Part shown: positions 52,623 to 61,650 of the stretch, piece by piece
Layout: every line of letters begins with the position of its first letter
Numbering within the stretch: the first letter of the stretch is position 1
Source of the DNA: Luteimonas marina
GTDB lineage: Bacteria > Pseudomonadota > Gammaproteobacteria > Xanthomonadales > Xanthomonadaceae
Reading direction: 5' to 3'
NCBI RefSeq assembly: GCF_007859325.1
Contig: NZ_VOHK01000008.1
Span: forward strand, 55,829-119,828
DNA length: 64,000 nucleotides
Made by a program: the position numbers and the translations under genes
The notes under the pieces: model-generated
Database searches by the model: none
Seen by the model: only the letters and a program-made list of their open reading frames with translations
Told to the model about the DNA's origin: nothing

Positions 52623-53437
52623 GCAGATCCGGCAGCCTGCACCAGCGCGGCCAATTCATCGTCGCTGAAGCCAGCCGCGCTGCGCGCCTCGACGTTGAAC
52701 GGGCCGTGCAGCACGGCGCGCGCGTACTCGGCCAGCAGTTCGCGGAACCGCGGTTCGGGCGCGATGCCGGCGCGTTCGCAGTACCAGCGGAACCAGCGGC
52801 TGCCCGCGGCCACGTGCGCGACCTCCTCGCGCAGGATCACTTCGAGCACGTCGGCGGTGTCGTCGTCGCCCAGCGCGCGCAGCTTCACGATCATGCCGGG
52901 CGTCACGTCCAGTCCACGCGCCTCCAGCACGCGCGGCACCAGCGCCATGCGCGCCAGGCCGTCGTGCGCGGTCTTCTCGCACATCTCCCACAGGCCGTTG
53001 TGCGCGTCGAAATCGCCGTAGTCGCGGCCGAGCGCGCGCAGCCGCTCGCGCAGCATGGCGAAATGCCGCGCCTCGTCGTCGGCGATGCGCACCCAGTCGG
53101 CGTAGAAATCCGCCGGCATGCCGCGGAAGCGATAGGCCGCGTCCCAGGCCAGGTCGACGGCGTTGAGTTCGATGTGCGCGATCGAATGGATGAAGGCCGC
53201 GCGGCCCTCGTCGCTGCCGAAGCCGCGCCGCGGCAGGTCGCGCGGATGCACCAGCCGCGGGCGCGGCGGGCGGCCGGGCATGCGGATCGGTTCGGGTGCC
53301 GGTGCATCGGCGGGAATCGCCAGTCCGCCGCGCGCGAACGCGGCAGCGTGCCGATGCGTCAGCGCGATCTTGTCGTCGACCGACGCCGCGTCGAGGCACT
53401 CGCGCGCGGCGTCGAACAGCGACGGCATCGCGGCCAT
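52619..53437 (-). CDS. DUF455 ferritin-like protein
   Basis: A 272-aa helical protein with a ferritin-like di-iron pattern: SIAHIELNAVDLAWDAAYRF (ExxH-like), RIADDEARHFAMLRERL (ExxRH) and ILREEVAHVAAGSRWFRW (ExxH). This matches DUF455, whose relatives are annotated as ferritin-like or tRNA-modifying-type di-iron proteins; the activity is not established. Its start precedes MPSLFDAARECLD. The end coincides with the GTAG repeat, whose TAG is the stop codon. It follows purF by 4 bases on the same strand, so the two are probably one transcript. Confidence 0.88.
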   Translation of the reverse strand: MAAMPSLFDAARECLDAASVDDKIALTHRHAAAFARGGLAIPADAPAPEPIRMPGRPPRPRLVHPRDLPRRGFGSDEGRAAFIHSIAHIELNAVDLAWDAAYRFRGMPADFYADWVRIADDEARHFAMLRERLRALGRDYGDFDAHNGLWEMCEKTAHDGLARMALVPRVLEARGLDVTPGMIVKLRALGDDDTADVLEVILREEVAHVAAGSRWFRWYCERAGIAPEPRFRELLAEYARAVLHGPFNVEARSAAGFSDDELAALVQAAGSA

Positions 53438-53441
53438 GCGC

Positions 53442-54914
53442 TCAGAGCGCGAGCCGGCGCTGGCGCTTGGCGTCGTCGGAACGCAGCTGCTTCAGGCCCT
53501 CGAAGTAGCCCGGCTCGACGCCGGTGACGTACTCGCCGCTGAAGCAGGAGCTGTCGAACTTCATGCCCGGGAACTTCGGCCCGGCCACGGCGGTCTCGAG
53601 GTCGGACAGGTCCTGGTAGACCAGCCAGTCGCAGCCGATCATCCGCTCGACCTCGTCCTCGGTGCGCCCGTGCGCAATCAGTTCTTCCGGCGTCGGCATG
53701 TCGATGCCGTAGATGTTCGGATGCCGCACCGGCGGCGCGGCGGAGGCGAGGTAGACCTTGCGCGCGCCGGCGTCGCGCGCCATCTGCACGATCTGCTGCG
53801 AGGTGGTGCCGCGCACGATCGAGTCGTCCACCAGCAGCACCACGCGGTTGCGGAACTCGAGCGGGATCGGGTTGAGCTTGCGCTTGACCGACTTCACCCG
53901 CTCGCCCTGCCCCGGCATGATGAAGGTGCGGCCGACATAGCGGTTCTTGATGAAGCCCTCGCGGTACTTCACGCCGAGCACGTTGGCGATCTCCAGCGCG
54001 GAATCGCGGGACGTGTCGGGGATCGGGATGACCACGTCGATGTCGTGATCCGGACGCAGGCGCAGGATCTTCTCGCCCAGCGTGACGCCCATGCGCATGC
54101 GCGCCTTGTGCACCGAAATGTTCTCGATCATCGAGTCCGGGCGCGCGAAGTACACGTATTCGAAGATGCACGGCGCGTGTTCGGCCGGCTCGGCGCACTG
54201 GCGCACGTGCAGTTCGCCGCGCGCGGTGACGACCACGCCCTCGCCCGGCGCGATGTCGCGCACGCGCTCGAAGCCGAGGATGTCGAGCGCGACCGATTCG
54301 GAGGTCACCGCGTACTCGTTGCCGGCATCGGTGCTGCGCTTGCCGAGCACCAGCGGGCGGATGCCGTGCGGGTCGCGGAACGCGACCAGGCCCAAGCCCA
54401 GCACCGCGGCAACCACCGCGAAACCGCCCCTGGCGCGGCGGTTGACGCCGTCGATCGCCTGGAACGCGGCCTCGGGCGTGAGCGTGCGGCGCTTATCGAG
54501 CTCGTGCGCGAACACGTTCAGCAGCACTTCCGAGTCGGACTCGGTGTTGATGTTGCGGCGGTCCTGCTCGAACACCTCGCGCCGCAGCGTGTCGGTGTTG
54601 ACCAGGTTGCCGTTGTGCGCCAGCGCGATGCCGTAGGGCGAGTTGACGTAGAACGGCTGCGCCTCGTCGCTGCCCTCGCTGCCGGCGGTGGGATACCGAC
54701 AGTGGGCGATGCCGACGCGCCCTTCCAGCAGCCGCATCGTCTTCGCGTCGAACACGTCGCGCACCAGCCCGTTGCCCTTGTGCACGCGCAGCTGGGTGCC
54801 GTTGACGGTGGCGATGCCGGCGGCGTCCTGGCCGCGGTGCTGGAGGACGGTCAGGCCGTCGTACAGCGCGGTCGCGACTTCGGTGGTGGCGACGATGCCG
54901 ATGATGCCGCACAT
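53442..54914 (-). CDS. purF: Amidophosphoribosyltransferase
   Basis: A 490-aa enzyme that starts purine synthesis by making phosphoribosylamine from PRPP and glutamine. The N-terminal glutaminase has its nucleophile Cys2 ([20 protein letters not shown]), and the PRPP loop is [19 protein letters not shown]. The ammonia-channel and [11 protein letters not shown] pieces are present. No extended propeptide is present, as in other proteobacteria. The purine operon partners are not adjacent. The next gene on the same strand is a DUF455 gene, and a SPOR-domain gene lies 58 bp upstream. Confidence 0.97.
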   Translation of the reverse strand: MCGIIGIVATTEVATALYDGLTVLQHRGQDAAGIATVNGTQLRVHKGNGLVRDVFDAKTMRLLEGRVGIAHCRYPTAGSEGSDEAQPFYVNSPYGIALAHNGNLVNTDTLRREVFEQDRRNINTESDSEVLLNVFAHELDKRRTLTPEAAFQAIDGVNRRARGGFAVVAAVLGLGLVAFRDPHGIRPLVLGKRSTDAGNEYAVTSESVALDILGFERVRDIAPGEGVVVTARGELHVRQCAEPAEHAPCIFEYVYFARPDSMIENISVHKARMRMGVTLGEKILRLRPDHDIDVVIPIPDTSRDSALEIANVLGVKYREGFIKNRYVGRTFIMPGQGERVKSVKRKLNPIPLEFRNRVVLLVDDSIVRGTTSQQIVQMARDAGARKVYLASAAPPVRHPNIYGIDMPTPEELIAHGRTEDEVERMIGCDWLVYQDLSDLETAVAGPKFPGMKFDSSCFSGEYVTGVEPGYFEGLKQLRSDDAKRQRRLAL

Positions 54915-54972
54915 GGCTGTGATTCCCGTTGGCTGCTGCGAGTCTGGAACGTGGATGGCGCCGGGCGCCCGA

Positions 54973-55956
54973 TCAAGGGTGGGAACGGACCATCCCGTCG
55001 ATGCCCGTCTTCGACCTGACCTGCGCCTTGAGGCGCTCGGCGTCCTGGCGGGTCGGCACCGGCCCGGCCTTGACCCGGGTCAGGCGGCCCTTGTCGGTGG
55101 TGACGGTATCGGTGAATGCGGTGATGCCCTGCTCGCGCAGCCGGTCGCGCAGCTTCTGCGCCTCGGCGGCGTTGCCAAAGGCGCCCACCTGCACCGCGAA
55201 ACCGACGCCGGCGGTCGCGGGCGGCGGCGCGGCAGGCGTTTCCGCCGGCCCGGGCGTCGCTGCGGGCCTGGGCGCTTCCACCGGCTTCGCGGCAACGGGC
55301 GCTGGCGTGGCAGGCGGCGTGGACGCCACGGGCGCATCCAGCGCGACCACGCGCGGCGTCACGTCGTTGCGCACCTGCGCGGCGCGCACGCGCACCGCTT
55401 CGGCGGCCTCGCGCGAGGCGTAGGGCCCGAGCCGCACGCGCTGCGCCGGCTTGTCGTTCAGGGTGAACGCCTCGCGGTAGGCCGTCAGTCCTGCTTCCGA
55501 CAACTGGCGCACAACCAGCTGCGCGTCGCGCTCGTTCGCGAAGGCGCCGAAATGCACCGCATAGTCGCCGCCGGCCGCGGTGGGCGGCAGCTTCGGCTCG
55601 GCTGCAGGAGTCGCTGCAGGCGGAGGCGTCGCCGGCGCGGCGGCGAGCTCGGCGGCGTCATCGTCGTCCGGCGCGGGCTCGCTGCGCGGCGCGGTGGCGG
55701 TGTCGACCGTCGGCAGCGGATCGCCCTCGACCGGTTCCGGCGTCCCCAGCACGCCGCCCTGCGGGGCGTCGGCGGGCACCACCAGCGGCAGGTCGATGGT
55801 CTTGTAGTCGCCTTCCGGCGCGTCGGGCACGCGCATGGACAGGTCGGAGACGCCGCTGTCGGGCGCAGGCCCCTTCACCAGCATCGGCAGGAAGATCACG
55901 GCCAGCGCGACCAGCACGGCGGCACCGATCAGGCGCTGTTTGAGTCCGGCATCCAT
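54973..55956 (-). CDS. SPOR-domain membrane protein, DedD-like
   Basis: A 327-aa protein with one membrane helix near the N-terminus ([21 protein letters not shown]), a Pro/Ala-rich linker and two SPOR domains: [27 protein letters not shown] (about residues 190-265) and [24 protein letters not shown] (C-terminal). SPOR domains bind glycan strands stripped of stem peptides at the division septum. Two SPOR copies are unusual; DedD has one. ATG 55956 is chosen over TTG 55968. Position after folC and before purF resembles the dedD-cvpA-purF order of other proteobacteria, but cvpA is missing. Confidence 0.88.
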   Translation of the reverse strand: MDAGLKQRLIGAAVLVALAVIFLPMLVKGPAPDSGVSDLSMRVPDAPEGDYKTIDLPLVVPADAPQGGVLGTPEPVEGDPLPTVDTATAPRSEPAPDDDDAAELAAAPATPPPAATPAAEPKLPPTAAGGDYAVHFGAFANERDAQLVVRQLSEAGLTAYREAFTLNDKPAQRVRLGPYASREAAEAVRVRAAQVRNDVTPRVVALDAPVASTPPATPAPVAAKPVEAPRPAATPGPAETPAAPPPATAGVGFAVQVGAFGNAAEAQKLRDRLREQGITAFTDTVTTDKGRLTRVKAGPVPTRQDAERLKAQVRSKTGIDGMVRSHP

Positions 55957-55986
55957 CAAGTTCGGCAAGAGCGGCGGGCGCGCGGA

Positions 55987-57282
55987 TTATACGCCGGCGT
56001 CCGGTCGCGCTTCTGAATCCAGGCCGTGCAGGGTCCGCAGCGCGGCCTCCGCGGCGTGGAACGACCCGAATACCAGCACGCGGTCGCCGGGGCCGGCCGC
56101 CTGCAGCGCGGCCATCAGCGCCGCGGCGGGATCGGGATGGCGAAGGCCTTCGGCCGCGACGGACCCGCGCAGACGTTCGGCCAGCACGGCGACGGCGATG
56201 CCGCGCGCCCCGGCGCCGAGCGAGCCCGCCAGCCACCAGGCATCGACCGCGCCCTCGAACGCCGCCACGACCGCCGCCGCGTCCTTGTCGCCCAGCGCGG
56301 CGTAGACCGCATGCGTCCGGCCGGCCGCGGGCGAATCGCGCAGCCAGGCGGCCAGCTCCCGCGCGGCCTGCGGGTTGTGGCCGACGTCGACGAACACCGC
56401 CGCGCCCCGGCGCTCGAAGCGCTGCAGGCGGCCGGGCAGGCGTGCCTTGGCGATGCCGCGCGCGAACGCCTCGTCGGGAATGTCGATCTCCAGCGCGCGC
56501 AGCGCGGCGATCGCGATCGCTGCGTTGCGCAACTGCACCGGCGCGGCCAGCGTCGGCAGGGGAAGGTCGAGCGCGTAATCCAGCTCGCGCCAGCGCCAGC
56601 GCGCATCGTCGAGGCGCTCGAAGAAGAAGTCGCTGCCGGCGCGGATCGCCGATGCGCCGATGGCGTAGGCGTGGCGCAGCACGCTCGCCGGCGGGTCGTC
56701 GTCGCCGACCACCAGCGGCTTCCACGCCCGCGCGATGCCCGCCTTCTCCACGCCGATGGCCTCGCGGTCGTCGCCGAGCCAGTCCTGGTGGTCGAGGTCG
56801 ACCGTGGTGACGACGGCGACGTCCGCATCGACGAGGTTGGTCGCGTCCAGCCGCCCGCCCAGCCCGACCTCCAGGATCGCCAGGTCCAGCCGCGCGCGCT
56901 CGAACAGCCGCAGTGCCGCCAGCGTGCCGAACTCGAAGTACGTCAGGGGTACCCCGCCCCGCGCCGCCTCCACCGCCGCGAAGGCGTCGATCAATGCCTC
57001 ATCGTCCGCATCTCGCCCGTCGATGCGCACGCGTTCGTTGTAGGCCAGCAGGTGCGGCGAGGTGTAGGCCCCGACCCGCAGCCCGGCTTCGCGCGCGACC
57101 GCCTCGATGAACGCGACCGTCGAGCCCTTGCCGTTGGTCCCGGCGACGGTGACGACCTGCTTCGCGGGCTTGCCCAGCCCCATCCGCGCGGCGACGTCGC
57201 GCACGCGCCCGAGCCCCATCTCGATGGATTTCGGGTGCTGCCGCTCGATGTAGGCGAGCCAGTCCTGGAGAGTCTTGGGCAT
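55987..57282 (-). CDS. folC: Folylpolyglutamate synthase / dihydrofolate synthase
   Basis: A 431-aa Mur-ligase-type enzyme that adds glutamate to dihydropteroate and to folates. The ATP site is VVTVAGTNGKGSTVAFIE, and the second and third motifs are YTSPHLLAYNERVRIDG and VFVDVGHNPQAARELAAWL. ATG 57282 (MPKTLQDWL) fits the family start. A further ATG at 57303 lies inside the GGGATGACA end of a repeat and would add seven residues; it is less likely. folC and the SPOR gene are neighbours as in the folC-dedD gene order of gammaproteobacteria. Confidence 0.95.
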   Translation of the reverse strand: MPKTLQDWLAYIERQHPKSIEMGLGRVRDVAARMGLGKPAKQVVTVAGTNGKGSTVAFIEAVAREAGLRVGAYTSPHLLAYNERVRIDGRDADDEALIDAFAAVEAARGGVPLTYFEFGTLAALRLFERARLDLAILEVGLGGRLDATNLVDADVAVVTTVDLDHQDWLGDDREAIGVEKAGIARAWKPLVVGDDDPPASVLRHAYAIGASAIRAGSDFFFERLDDARWRWRELDYALDLPLPTLAAPVQLRNAAIAIAALRALEIDIPDEAFARGIAKARLPGRLQRFERRGAAVFVDVGHNPQAARELAAWLRDSPAAGRTHAVYAALGDKDAAAVVAAFEGAVDAWWLAGSLGAGARGIAVAVLAERLRGSVAAEGLRHPDPAAALMAALQAAGPGDRVLVFGSFHAAEAALRTLHGLDSEARPDAGV

Positions 57283-57297
57283 CGGAAACACGACGTG

Positions 57298-57380
57298 TGT
57301 CATCCCGAACGCAGTGAGGGATCTTCTGTCGGCCGTATCGCGCGCATCGGAGAAGATCTCTCGCTGCGCTCGAGATGACA
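57298..57380. repeat. GAACGCAGTGAGG hairpin, partly decayed
   Basis: The left arm TGTCATCCCGAACGCAGTGA continues GGGATCTTC. The right arm is diverged but pairs (AGATCTCTCGCTGCGCTC then GAGATGACA). It lies between folC and the phosphatase gene on the same strand. Confidence 0.75.
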
Positions 57381-57457
57381 GCCTGGTTCGAGAGGACGGT
57401 GGTCAGGAAGACGTGCAAAGCGCGACGCGATCCGGCGAGGCACACGCCCACCCGGGC

Positions 57458-58102
57458 CTACAGCGCCCGGTGCACCGCCTCGCCGAAGAACGCGGTGTGG
57501 TGCGAGCAGTCGTTGAGCCGCACCACCTCGAGGCTCTTCAGGTCGTCGCCTTCCAGCAGGTTCAGCGTCGTCGGCGCCTGGCGGAAGCTCCACAGTCGCG
57601 ACAGCGGGATGCCCAGCACATGGCACAGCAGTACGCGGTTGACCGCGTCGTGCGCCACCACCAGCAGGGTGTCGTTGCCGCCCAGGCCCTCGACCGACCA
57701 CTCCAGCGCCTCCCACGAGCGCCGGAACACCTGCTTGAGCGATTCGCCGCCGGGCATCTGCACGGTATCGGGCGCCTCGCGCCAGGCGCGCAGCCGGTCC
57801 GGTTCGCGCTCGCCGATCTCGCTGGCCAGCAGCCCTTCCCAGGTGCCGTGGGCGATTTCCATGAAGCCCATCTCGGTGGTCAGCATCGGCGCGCGCATCT
57901 CGCCCAGGGCGAACTGCGCGGTGTGGTAGGCGCGCGTGAGCGGCGAACTGACCGCCTTGTCGATGCGCACGTCGCGCAGGCGGTCGCCGAGCAGGCGCGC
58001 CTGCTTCTCGCCGACGGGCGAGAGCGGGATGTCTTCCTGTCCCTGGTAGCGGCCTTCGGCGTTCCACGGCGTCTCGCCATGACGGGCAAGCAGGATTCTC
58101 AT
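57458..58102 (-). CDS. Histidine phosphatase family protein (GpmB/CobC type)
   Basis: A 214-aa phosphatase of the phosphoglycerate-mutase fold. The phosphohistidine motif is LLARHGETPWNAEGRYQGQ (His8), with SSPLTRAYHTAQ and GGESLKQVF following, and the second catalytic His lies in LLVVAHDAVNRVLLCH. This pattern is closest to GpmB/alpha-ribazole-phosphatase proteins rather than a glycolytic mutase. No cobalamin genes are near, so the substrate is open. The start follows a TAGACT-like box about 55 bases upstream. Confidence 0.88.
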   Translation of the reverse strand: MRILLARHGETPWNAEGRYQGQEDIPLSPVGEKQARLLGDRLRDVRIDKAVSSPLTRAYHTAQFALGEMRAPMLTTEMGFMEIAHGTWEGLLASEIGEREPDRLRAWREAPDTVQMPGGESLKQVFRRSWEALEWSVEGLGGNDTLLVVAHDAVNRVLLCHVLGIPLSRLWSFRQAPTTLNLLEGDDLKSLEVVRLNDCSHHTAFFGEAVHRAL

Positions 58103-58185
58103 GCGGCGGCAGGTTCCGGTTGGGGGGAAGCGCCCCGATTCCCCGGGCGCGCCGCCTAGTCTAGCGAATGATGGCCGGCGCCGGA

Positions 58186-60348
58186 TCAGCGCTTCGGCGC
58201 GACGCCGAGTTCCTGCAGCAGCTGCGGCGCCGGGTAGACCTCCTGCATGATCCAGCGCATGTAGCGCTGGTCCACGGAAATCGTGCGGGTCATGTCCGCG
58301 TCGAACACCCAGTTCGACACCACCGCTTCCCAGTTCATGTCAAACAGCAGCCCCACCAGCCGACCATTCGCATCGAGCACGGGCGAGCCGGAGTTGCCGC
58401 CGGTCACGTCGAGGTCGGACAGGAAGTTCACCGGCACGGTCCTGAGCTTGCGGTCGGCGAGGCCGCCGTAACGCTTCGCGGCCACCGCGTCGAGCAAGGC
58501 CTGCGGCGCGTCGAACGGCGCTTCGCCGGTGGCCTTCGCCACCACTTCCTCGAGCCGCGTGAACGGCTGCTGCGCGCTGCCGTCGAGCTTGGTGTAGGGC
58601 TTGACGTTGCCGAAGGTGATGCGCAGCGACGAGTTCGCGTCGGGATAGACGAAGCCGCCCTGGTCCCTGCGGTAGTCCGCGACCGCCTGCAGGTAGGTCG
58701 CGCGCGCCGCCAGCCGCTCGCCGGCGCGCGTCTTGCCTTCCTGCTCCAGCTGCAGCAGGGTCGGCATGATCGCGACCGCGTAGCGGATAACCGGGTCCTT
58801 GCTCGACTCGAAGGCCTTGCGGTCGGCCGCGAGCCAGGCCATGCGCGGCTCGGTTTCGCCGATCGTGGTCTTGCCCAGCTTGTCCAGGGCGCGGTCGATC
58901 GCGGCGGCATCGTCGCCGCCCAGCCACTTGTCGATCGCGGGCAGGCGCTGCGCCTGCGGCAGCTTCGCGTACTCGCCGAGCCAGTAGCGCTGCAGTTCGC
59001 GGTCCATCGCCGGCACGTAGCGGCGCTCCATCTGCCGCAAACCGCCCTCGATCGTCGGCAGGTCGCGTTCCTGGTAGCCCTGCTCGCGCTCGGCATCGGG
59101 CTTGCCGCGTTCGATCGCGAGGCGGTAGAGCGTGGTCGCCGCGGAGATCGCACCGGTGCCGTTGAACATGCGCACGACCAGGTCGCGCTCTCGCGTCGCG
59201 CGCTCGGCGTCGTTCAGGGCCACCAGTCGTTCGTGCGCCGCGATCGCCGCCGCGCCGTCGTCGCCCTTGCCGCGCAGCCAGTCCAGCACCGCCGCCTCTT
59301 CGGCGCGCTTGCTTTCCGAGGCCTTCGTGCGCGCGAAGCCGGTGAGCTGGCCGTCGTAGTTCTTGGTCACGTTCTCCCAGCCGCGCACGGTGCTGGCGTA
59401 CTTCACCTCGATGTCGGGATCGGCCTTGCCGCGCGCATCGACCAGGGCGGTCAGCGCCTTGTAGTGGCGCACGGTGGTCGGATACGTCCACTGCTCGGTC
59501 TCGTCGAACTCGCCGGCCAGCGCGTAGCGGCTGGTGCGGCCCGGGTAGCCGGCGACCATCACGAAGTCGCCCGGCTGCAGCGGCCGGTCGGCGATCTTCA
59601 GCCAGTGCTTCGGCTGGAACGGCACGTTGTCGGCCGAGTACGCCGCCGGCTTGCCGTCGCGGCCGACGTAGGCGCGGTAGAAGGCGAAGTCGCCGGTGTG
59701 GCGCGGCCACATCCAGTTGTCGACCTCGCCGCCGTAGTTGCCGACGCTGCCCGGTGGCGCGTAGGCCAGGCGCACGTCCCTGATCTCGAGGTTGCGGAAC
59801 AGGCGATAGCTGTTGCCGCCGAGGAAGCTGTACAGCCGGCAGCGATAGCCGGGCTCGGCCTCGCACTCGGCGACCAGCTGCTTCTCGACCGCATCCAGCG
59901 CAAGCGTGCGCGCCAGCGGATCGGCCGCGGCGTCGATGGCGGCGCGCACGCGCTCGGTGACGTCGGTGATCGCGTCCAGCGCGTAGATGCGCGCGTTCGG
60001 GCCGGCGGTGATCTCGTCGGCCGGCGTGGCGGCGTTGAAGCCGTCGCGCATCAGGTTGTTCTCGGGCGTGGAATTGAGCTGGATGGCGCCGTAGGCGCAG
60101 TGGTGGTTGGTCACCACCAGGCCCTGCGGCGACACGAAGCTCGCGGTGCAGCCGCCCAGCGAGACCACCGCGCCGAGCGGGTCGCCGGTCAGGTCGGCAA
60201 GCTGCTCGGGGGCCAGCTTCAGGCCGGCCTTCTTCAGCGGCGCGGCGATTTCCGGCAGTTGCTGCGGCACCCACATGCCCTCGGCGGCGTGGGCGGCGGG
60301 CAGGACGGCCAGCAGGGCCAGGGCGAGACTCGACGACGGAAGGCGCAT
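58186..60348 (-). CDS. S46 family dipeptidyl-peptidase, unusual specificity residue
   Basis: A 720-aa exported serine peptidase (signal MRLPSSSLALALLAVLPAAHA). The triad is His in VVTNHHCAYG (about residue 83), Asp in WPRHTGDFAF and Ser653 in GGNSGSPVLD. This is the DPP7/DPP11 family, which removes dipeptides from peptide N-termini; in DPP11, Arg673 picks acidic P1 residues and in DPP7 it is Gly. The residue 18 after the catalytic Ser, which corresponds to 673, is Met here (LLFDMNWEAV). Specificity may therefore differ. It stands alone on this strand, ahead of a divergent tdh. Confidence 0.95.
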   Translation of the reverse strand: MRLPSSSLALALLAVLPAAHAAEGMWVPQQLPEIAAPLKKAGLKLAPEQLADLTGDPLGAVVSLGGCTASFVSPQGLVVTNHHCAYGAIQLNSTPENNLMRDGFNAATPADEITAGPNARIYALDAITDVTERVRAAIDAAADPLARTLALDAVEKQLVAECEAEPGYRCRLYSFLGGNSYRLFRNLEIRDVRLAYAPPGSVGNYGGEVDNWMWPRHTGDFAFYRAYVGRDGKPAAYSADNVPFQPKHWLKIADRPLQPGDFVMVAGYPGRTSRYALAGEFDETEQWTYPTTVRHYKALTALVDARGKADPDIEVKYASTVRGWENVTKNYDGQLTGFARTKASESKRAEEAAVLDWLRGKGDDGAAAIAAHERLVALNDAERATRERDLVVRMFNGTGAISAATTLYRLAIERGKPDAEREQGYQERDLPTIEGGLRQMERRYVPAMDRELQRYWLGEYAKLPQAQRLPAIDKWLGGDDAAAIDRALDKLGKTTIGETEPRMAWLAADRKAFESSKDPVIRYAVAIMPTLLQLEQEGKTRAGERLAARATYLQAVADYRRDQGGFVYPDANSSLRITFGNVKPYTKLDGSAQQPFTRLEEVVAKATGEAPFDAPQALLDAVAAKRYGGLADRKLRTVPVNFLSDLDVTGGNSGSPVLDANGRLVGLLFDMNWEAVVSNWVFDADMTRTISVDQRYMRWIMQEVYPAPQLLQELGVAPKR

Positions 60349-60447
60349 CAGCGGTCGGTTCCAGGTGAAAGGATCCGCGATTGTAGCCACCCCCGCCCCG
60401 CCGCGACCCGGCCGCTGGTCATGCCGAGGCCGTTTCCGCTGCAACCT

Positions 60448-60453
60448 TATAAT
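60448..60453 (+). promoter_or_regulatory. Consensus -10 box (TATAAT) upstream of tdh
   Basis: TATAAT lies 32 bases before ATG 60486. A -35 box is not clear at the usual distance. It is within the divergent gap with the S46 gene. Confidence 0.6.
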
Positions 60454-60485
60454 GCCCACCTCACTCCAGCCGGCAGGTCCCGACG

Positions 60486-61520
60486 ATGTCCCGAACCATG
60501 AAGGCGCTGGTCAAGCGCGAGACCGCCAAGGGCCTGTGGATGGAGGACGTCCCGGTCCCGGTGCCGGGCCCCAACGAGGTGCTGGTCAAGGTCGAGAAGA
60601 CCGCGATCTGCGGCACCGACCTGCACATCTACCTGTGGGACGAATGGGCGCAGCGCACGATCCGCCAGGGCCTGGTGATCGGCCACGAGTTCGTCGGCCG
60701 CATCGCCGAACTCGGCCCGGGCGTGTCGGGCTACGCGCCCGGCCAGCGCGTCTCGGCCGAGGGCCACATCGTCTGCGGCCACTGCCGCAACTGCCGCGCC
60801 GGCAAGCAGCACCTGTGCCCGAACACGGTCGGCATCGGCGTGACCCGCGACGGCGCCTTCGCCGAGTACATCGTCATGCCGGCCAGCAACCTGTGGCCGA
60901 TTCCCGACCAGATCCCGAGCGAGCTGGCCGCGTTCTTCGATCCCTACGGCAACGCCGCGCACTGCGCGCTGGAGTTCGACGTGGTCGGCGAGGACGTGCT
61001 GATCACCGGCGCAGGCCCGATCGGGGTGATGGCGGCGGGCATCTGCAAGCACATCGGCGCGCGCAACGTCGTGGTCACCGACGTCAACGACTACCGGCTC
61101 AAGCTTGCCGCCGACATGGGCGCCACGCGCGTGGTCAACGTCGCCAACACCTCGCTCAGGGAGGTGATGGCCGACCTGCACATGGACGGCTTCGACGTCG
61201 GCCTGGAGATGAGCGGCAACCCGCGCGCGTTCAACGACATGCTCGACGCGATGTACCACGGCGGCAAGGTCGCCCTGCTCGGCCTCCTGCCCAAGGGCGC
61301 CGGCGTCGACTGGGACCGCATCATCTTCAAGGGCCTCACCGTGCAGGGCATCTATGGCCGGCGCATGTACGAGACCTGGTACAAGATGACGCAGCTGGTG
61401 CTGTCGGGCTTCCCGCTGGGCAAGGTACTCAGCCACCAGCTGCCCGCCGACGAGTTCCAGAAGGGCTTCGACCTGATGGAGTCGGGCAAGTCGGGCAAGG
61501 TCGTGCTGAACTGGCATTGA
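60486..61520 (+). CDS. tdh: L-threonine 3-dehydrogenase
   Basis: A 344-aa zinc-dependent MDR enzyme, near the E. coli length (341). It oxidises threonine to 2-amino-3-ketobutyrate, which Kbl then splits. The catalytic zinc site is [19 protein letters not shown] (Cys42) and GHEFVGRI; the structural zinc uses [18 protein letters not shown] binding shows [20 protein letters not shown]. It is followed by kbl in the same direction after a 75-bp hairpin repeat. Confidence 0.96.
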   Translation: MSRTMKALVKRETAKGLWMEDVPVPVPGPNEVLVKVEKTAICGTDLHIYLWDEWAQRTIRQGLVIGHEFVGRIAELGPGVSGYAPGQRVSAEGHIVCGHCRNCRAGKQHLCPNTVGIGVTRDGAFAEYIVMPASNLWPIPDQIPSELAAFFDPYGNAAHCALEFDVVGEDVLITGAGPIGVMAAGICKHIGARNVVVTDVNDYRLKLAADMGATRVVNVANTSLREVMADLHMDGFDVGLEMSGNPRAFNDMLDAMYHGGKVALLGLLPKGAGVDWDRIIFKGLTVQGIYGRRMYETWYKMTQLVLSGFPLGKVLSHQLPADEFQKGFDLMESGKSGKVVLNWH

Positions 61521-61551
61521 GTCCGCTGCCCTGCCGCTCCAAACCTCGCCC

Positions 61552-61626
61552 TGTCATCCCGAACGGAGTGAGGGATCTGCTTCACTGCGACCGGACAGCA
61601 GATCCCTCACTCCGTTCGGGATGACA
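61552..61626. repeat. Perfect hairpin repeat between tdh and kbl
   Basis: TGTCATCCCGAACGGAGTGA continues GGGATCTGC and is matched exactly by the right arm (GCAGATCCCTCACTCCGTTC, then GGGATGACA), about 30 bases per arm. It sits inside the presumed operon and would form a very stable RNA hairpin between the two genes. Confidence 0.95.
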
Positions 61627-61650
61627 TCCTCGATTCCCGAAGGCAAACCC

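Noticed and set aside
57283..57303. Longer folC start at ATG 57303
   Set aside because: The codon lies inside the ATGACA end of a repeat and the extra seven residues are not typical of FolC.
58168..60501. Open frame of about 777 codons antisense to the S46 gene
   Set aside because: Same antisense artefact; the S46 protein has a complete catalytic triad.
61621..61650. Longer kbl start at ATG 61621
   Set aside because: It is part of the hairpin repeat; [11 protein letters not shown] at 61651 matches relatives.
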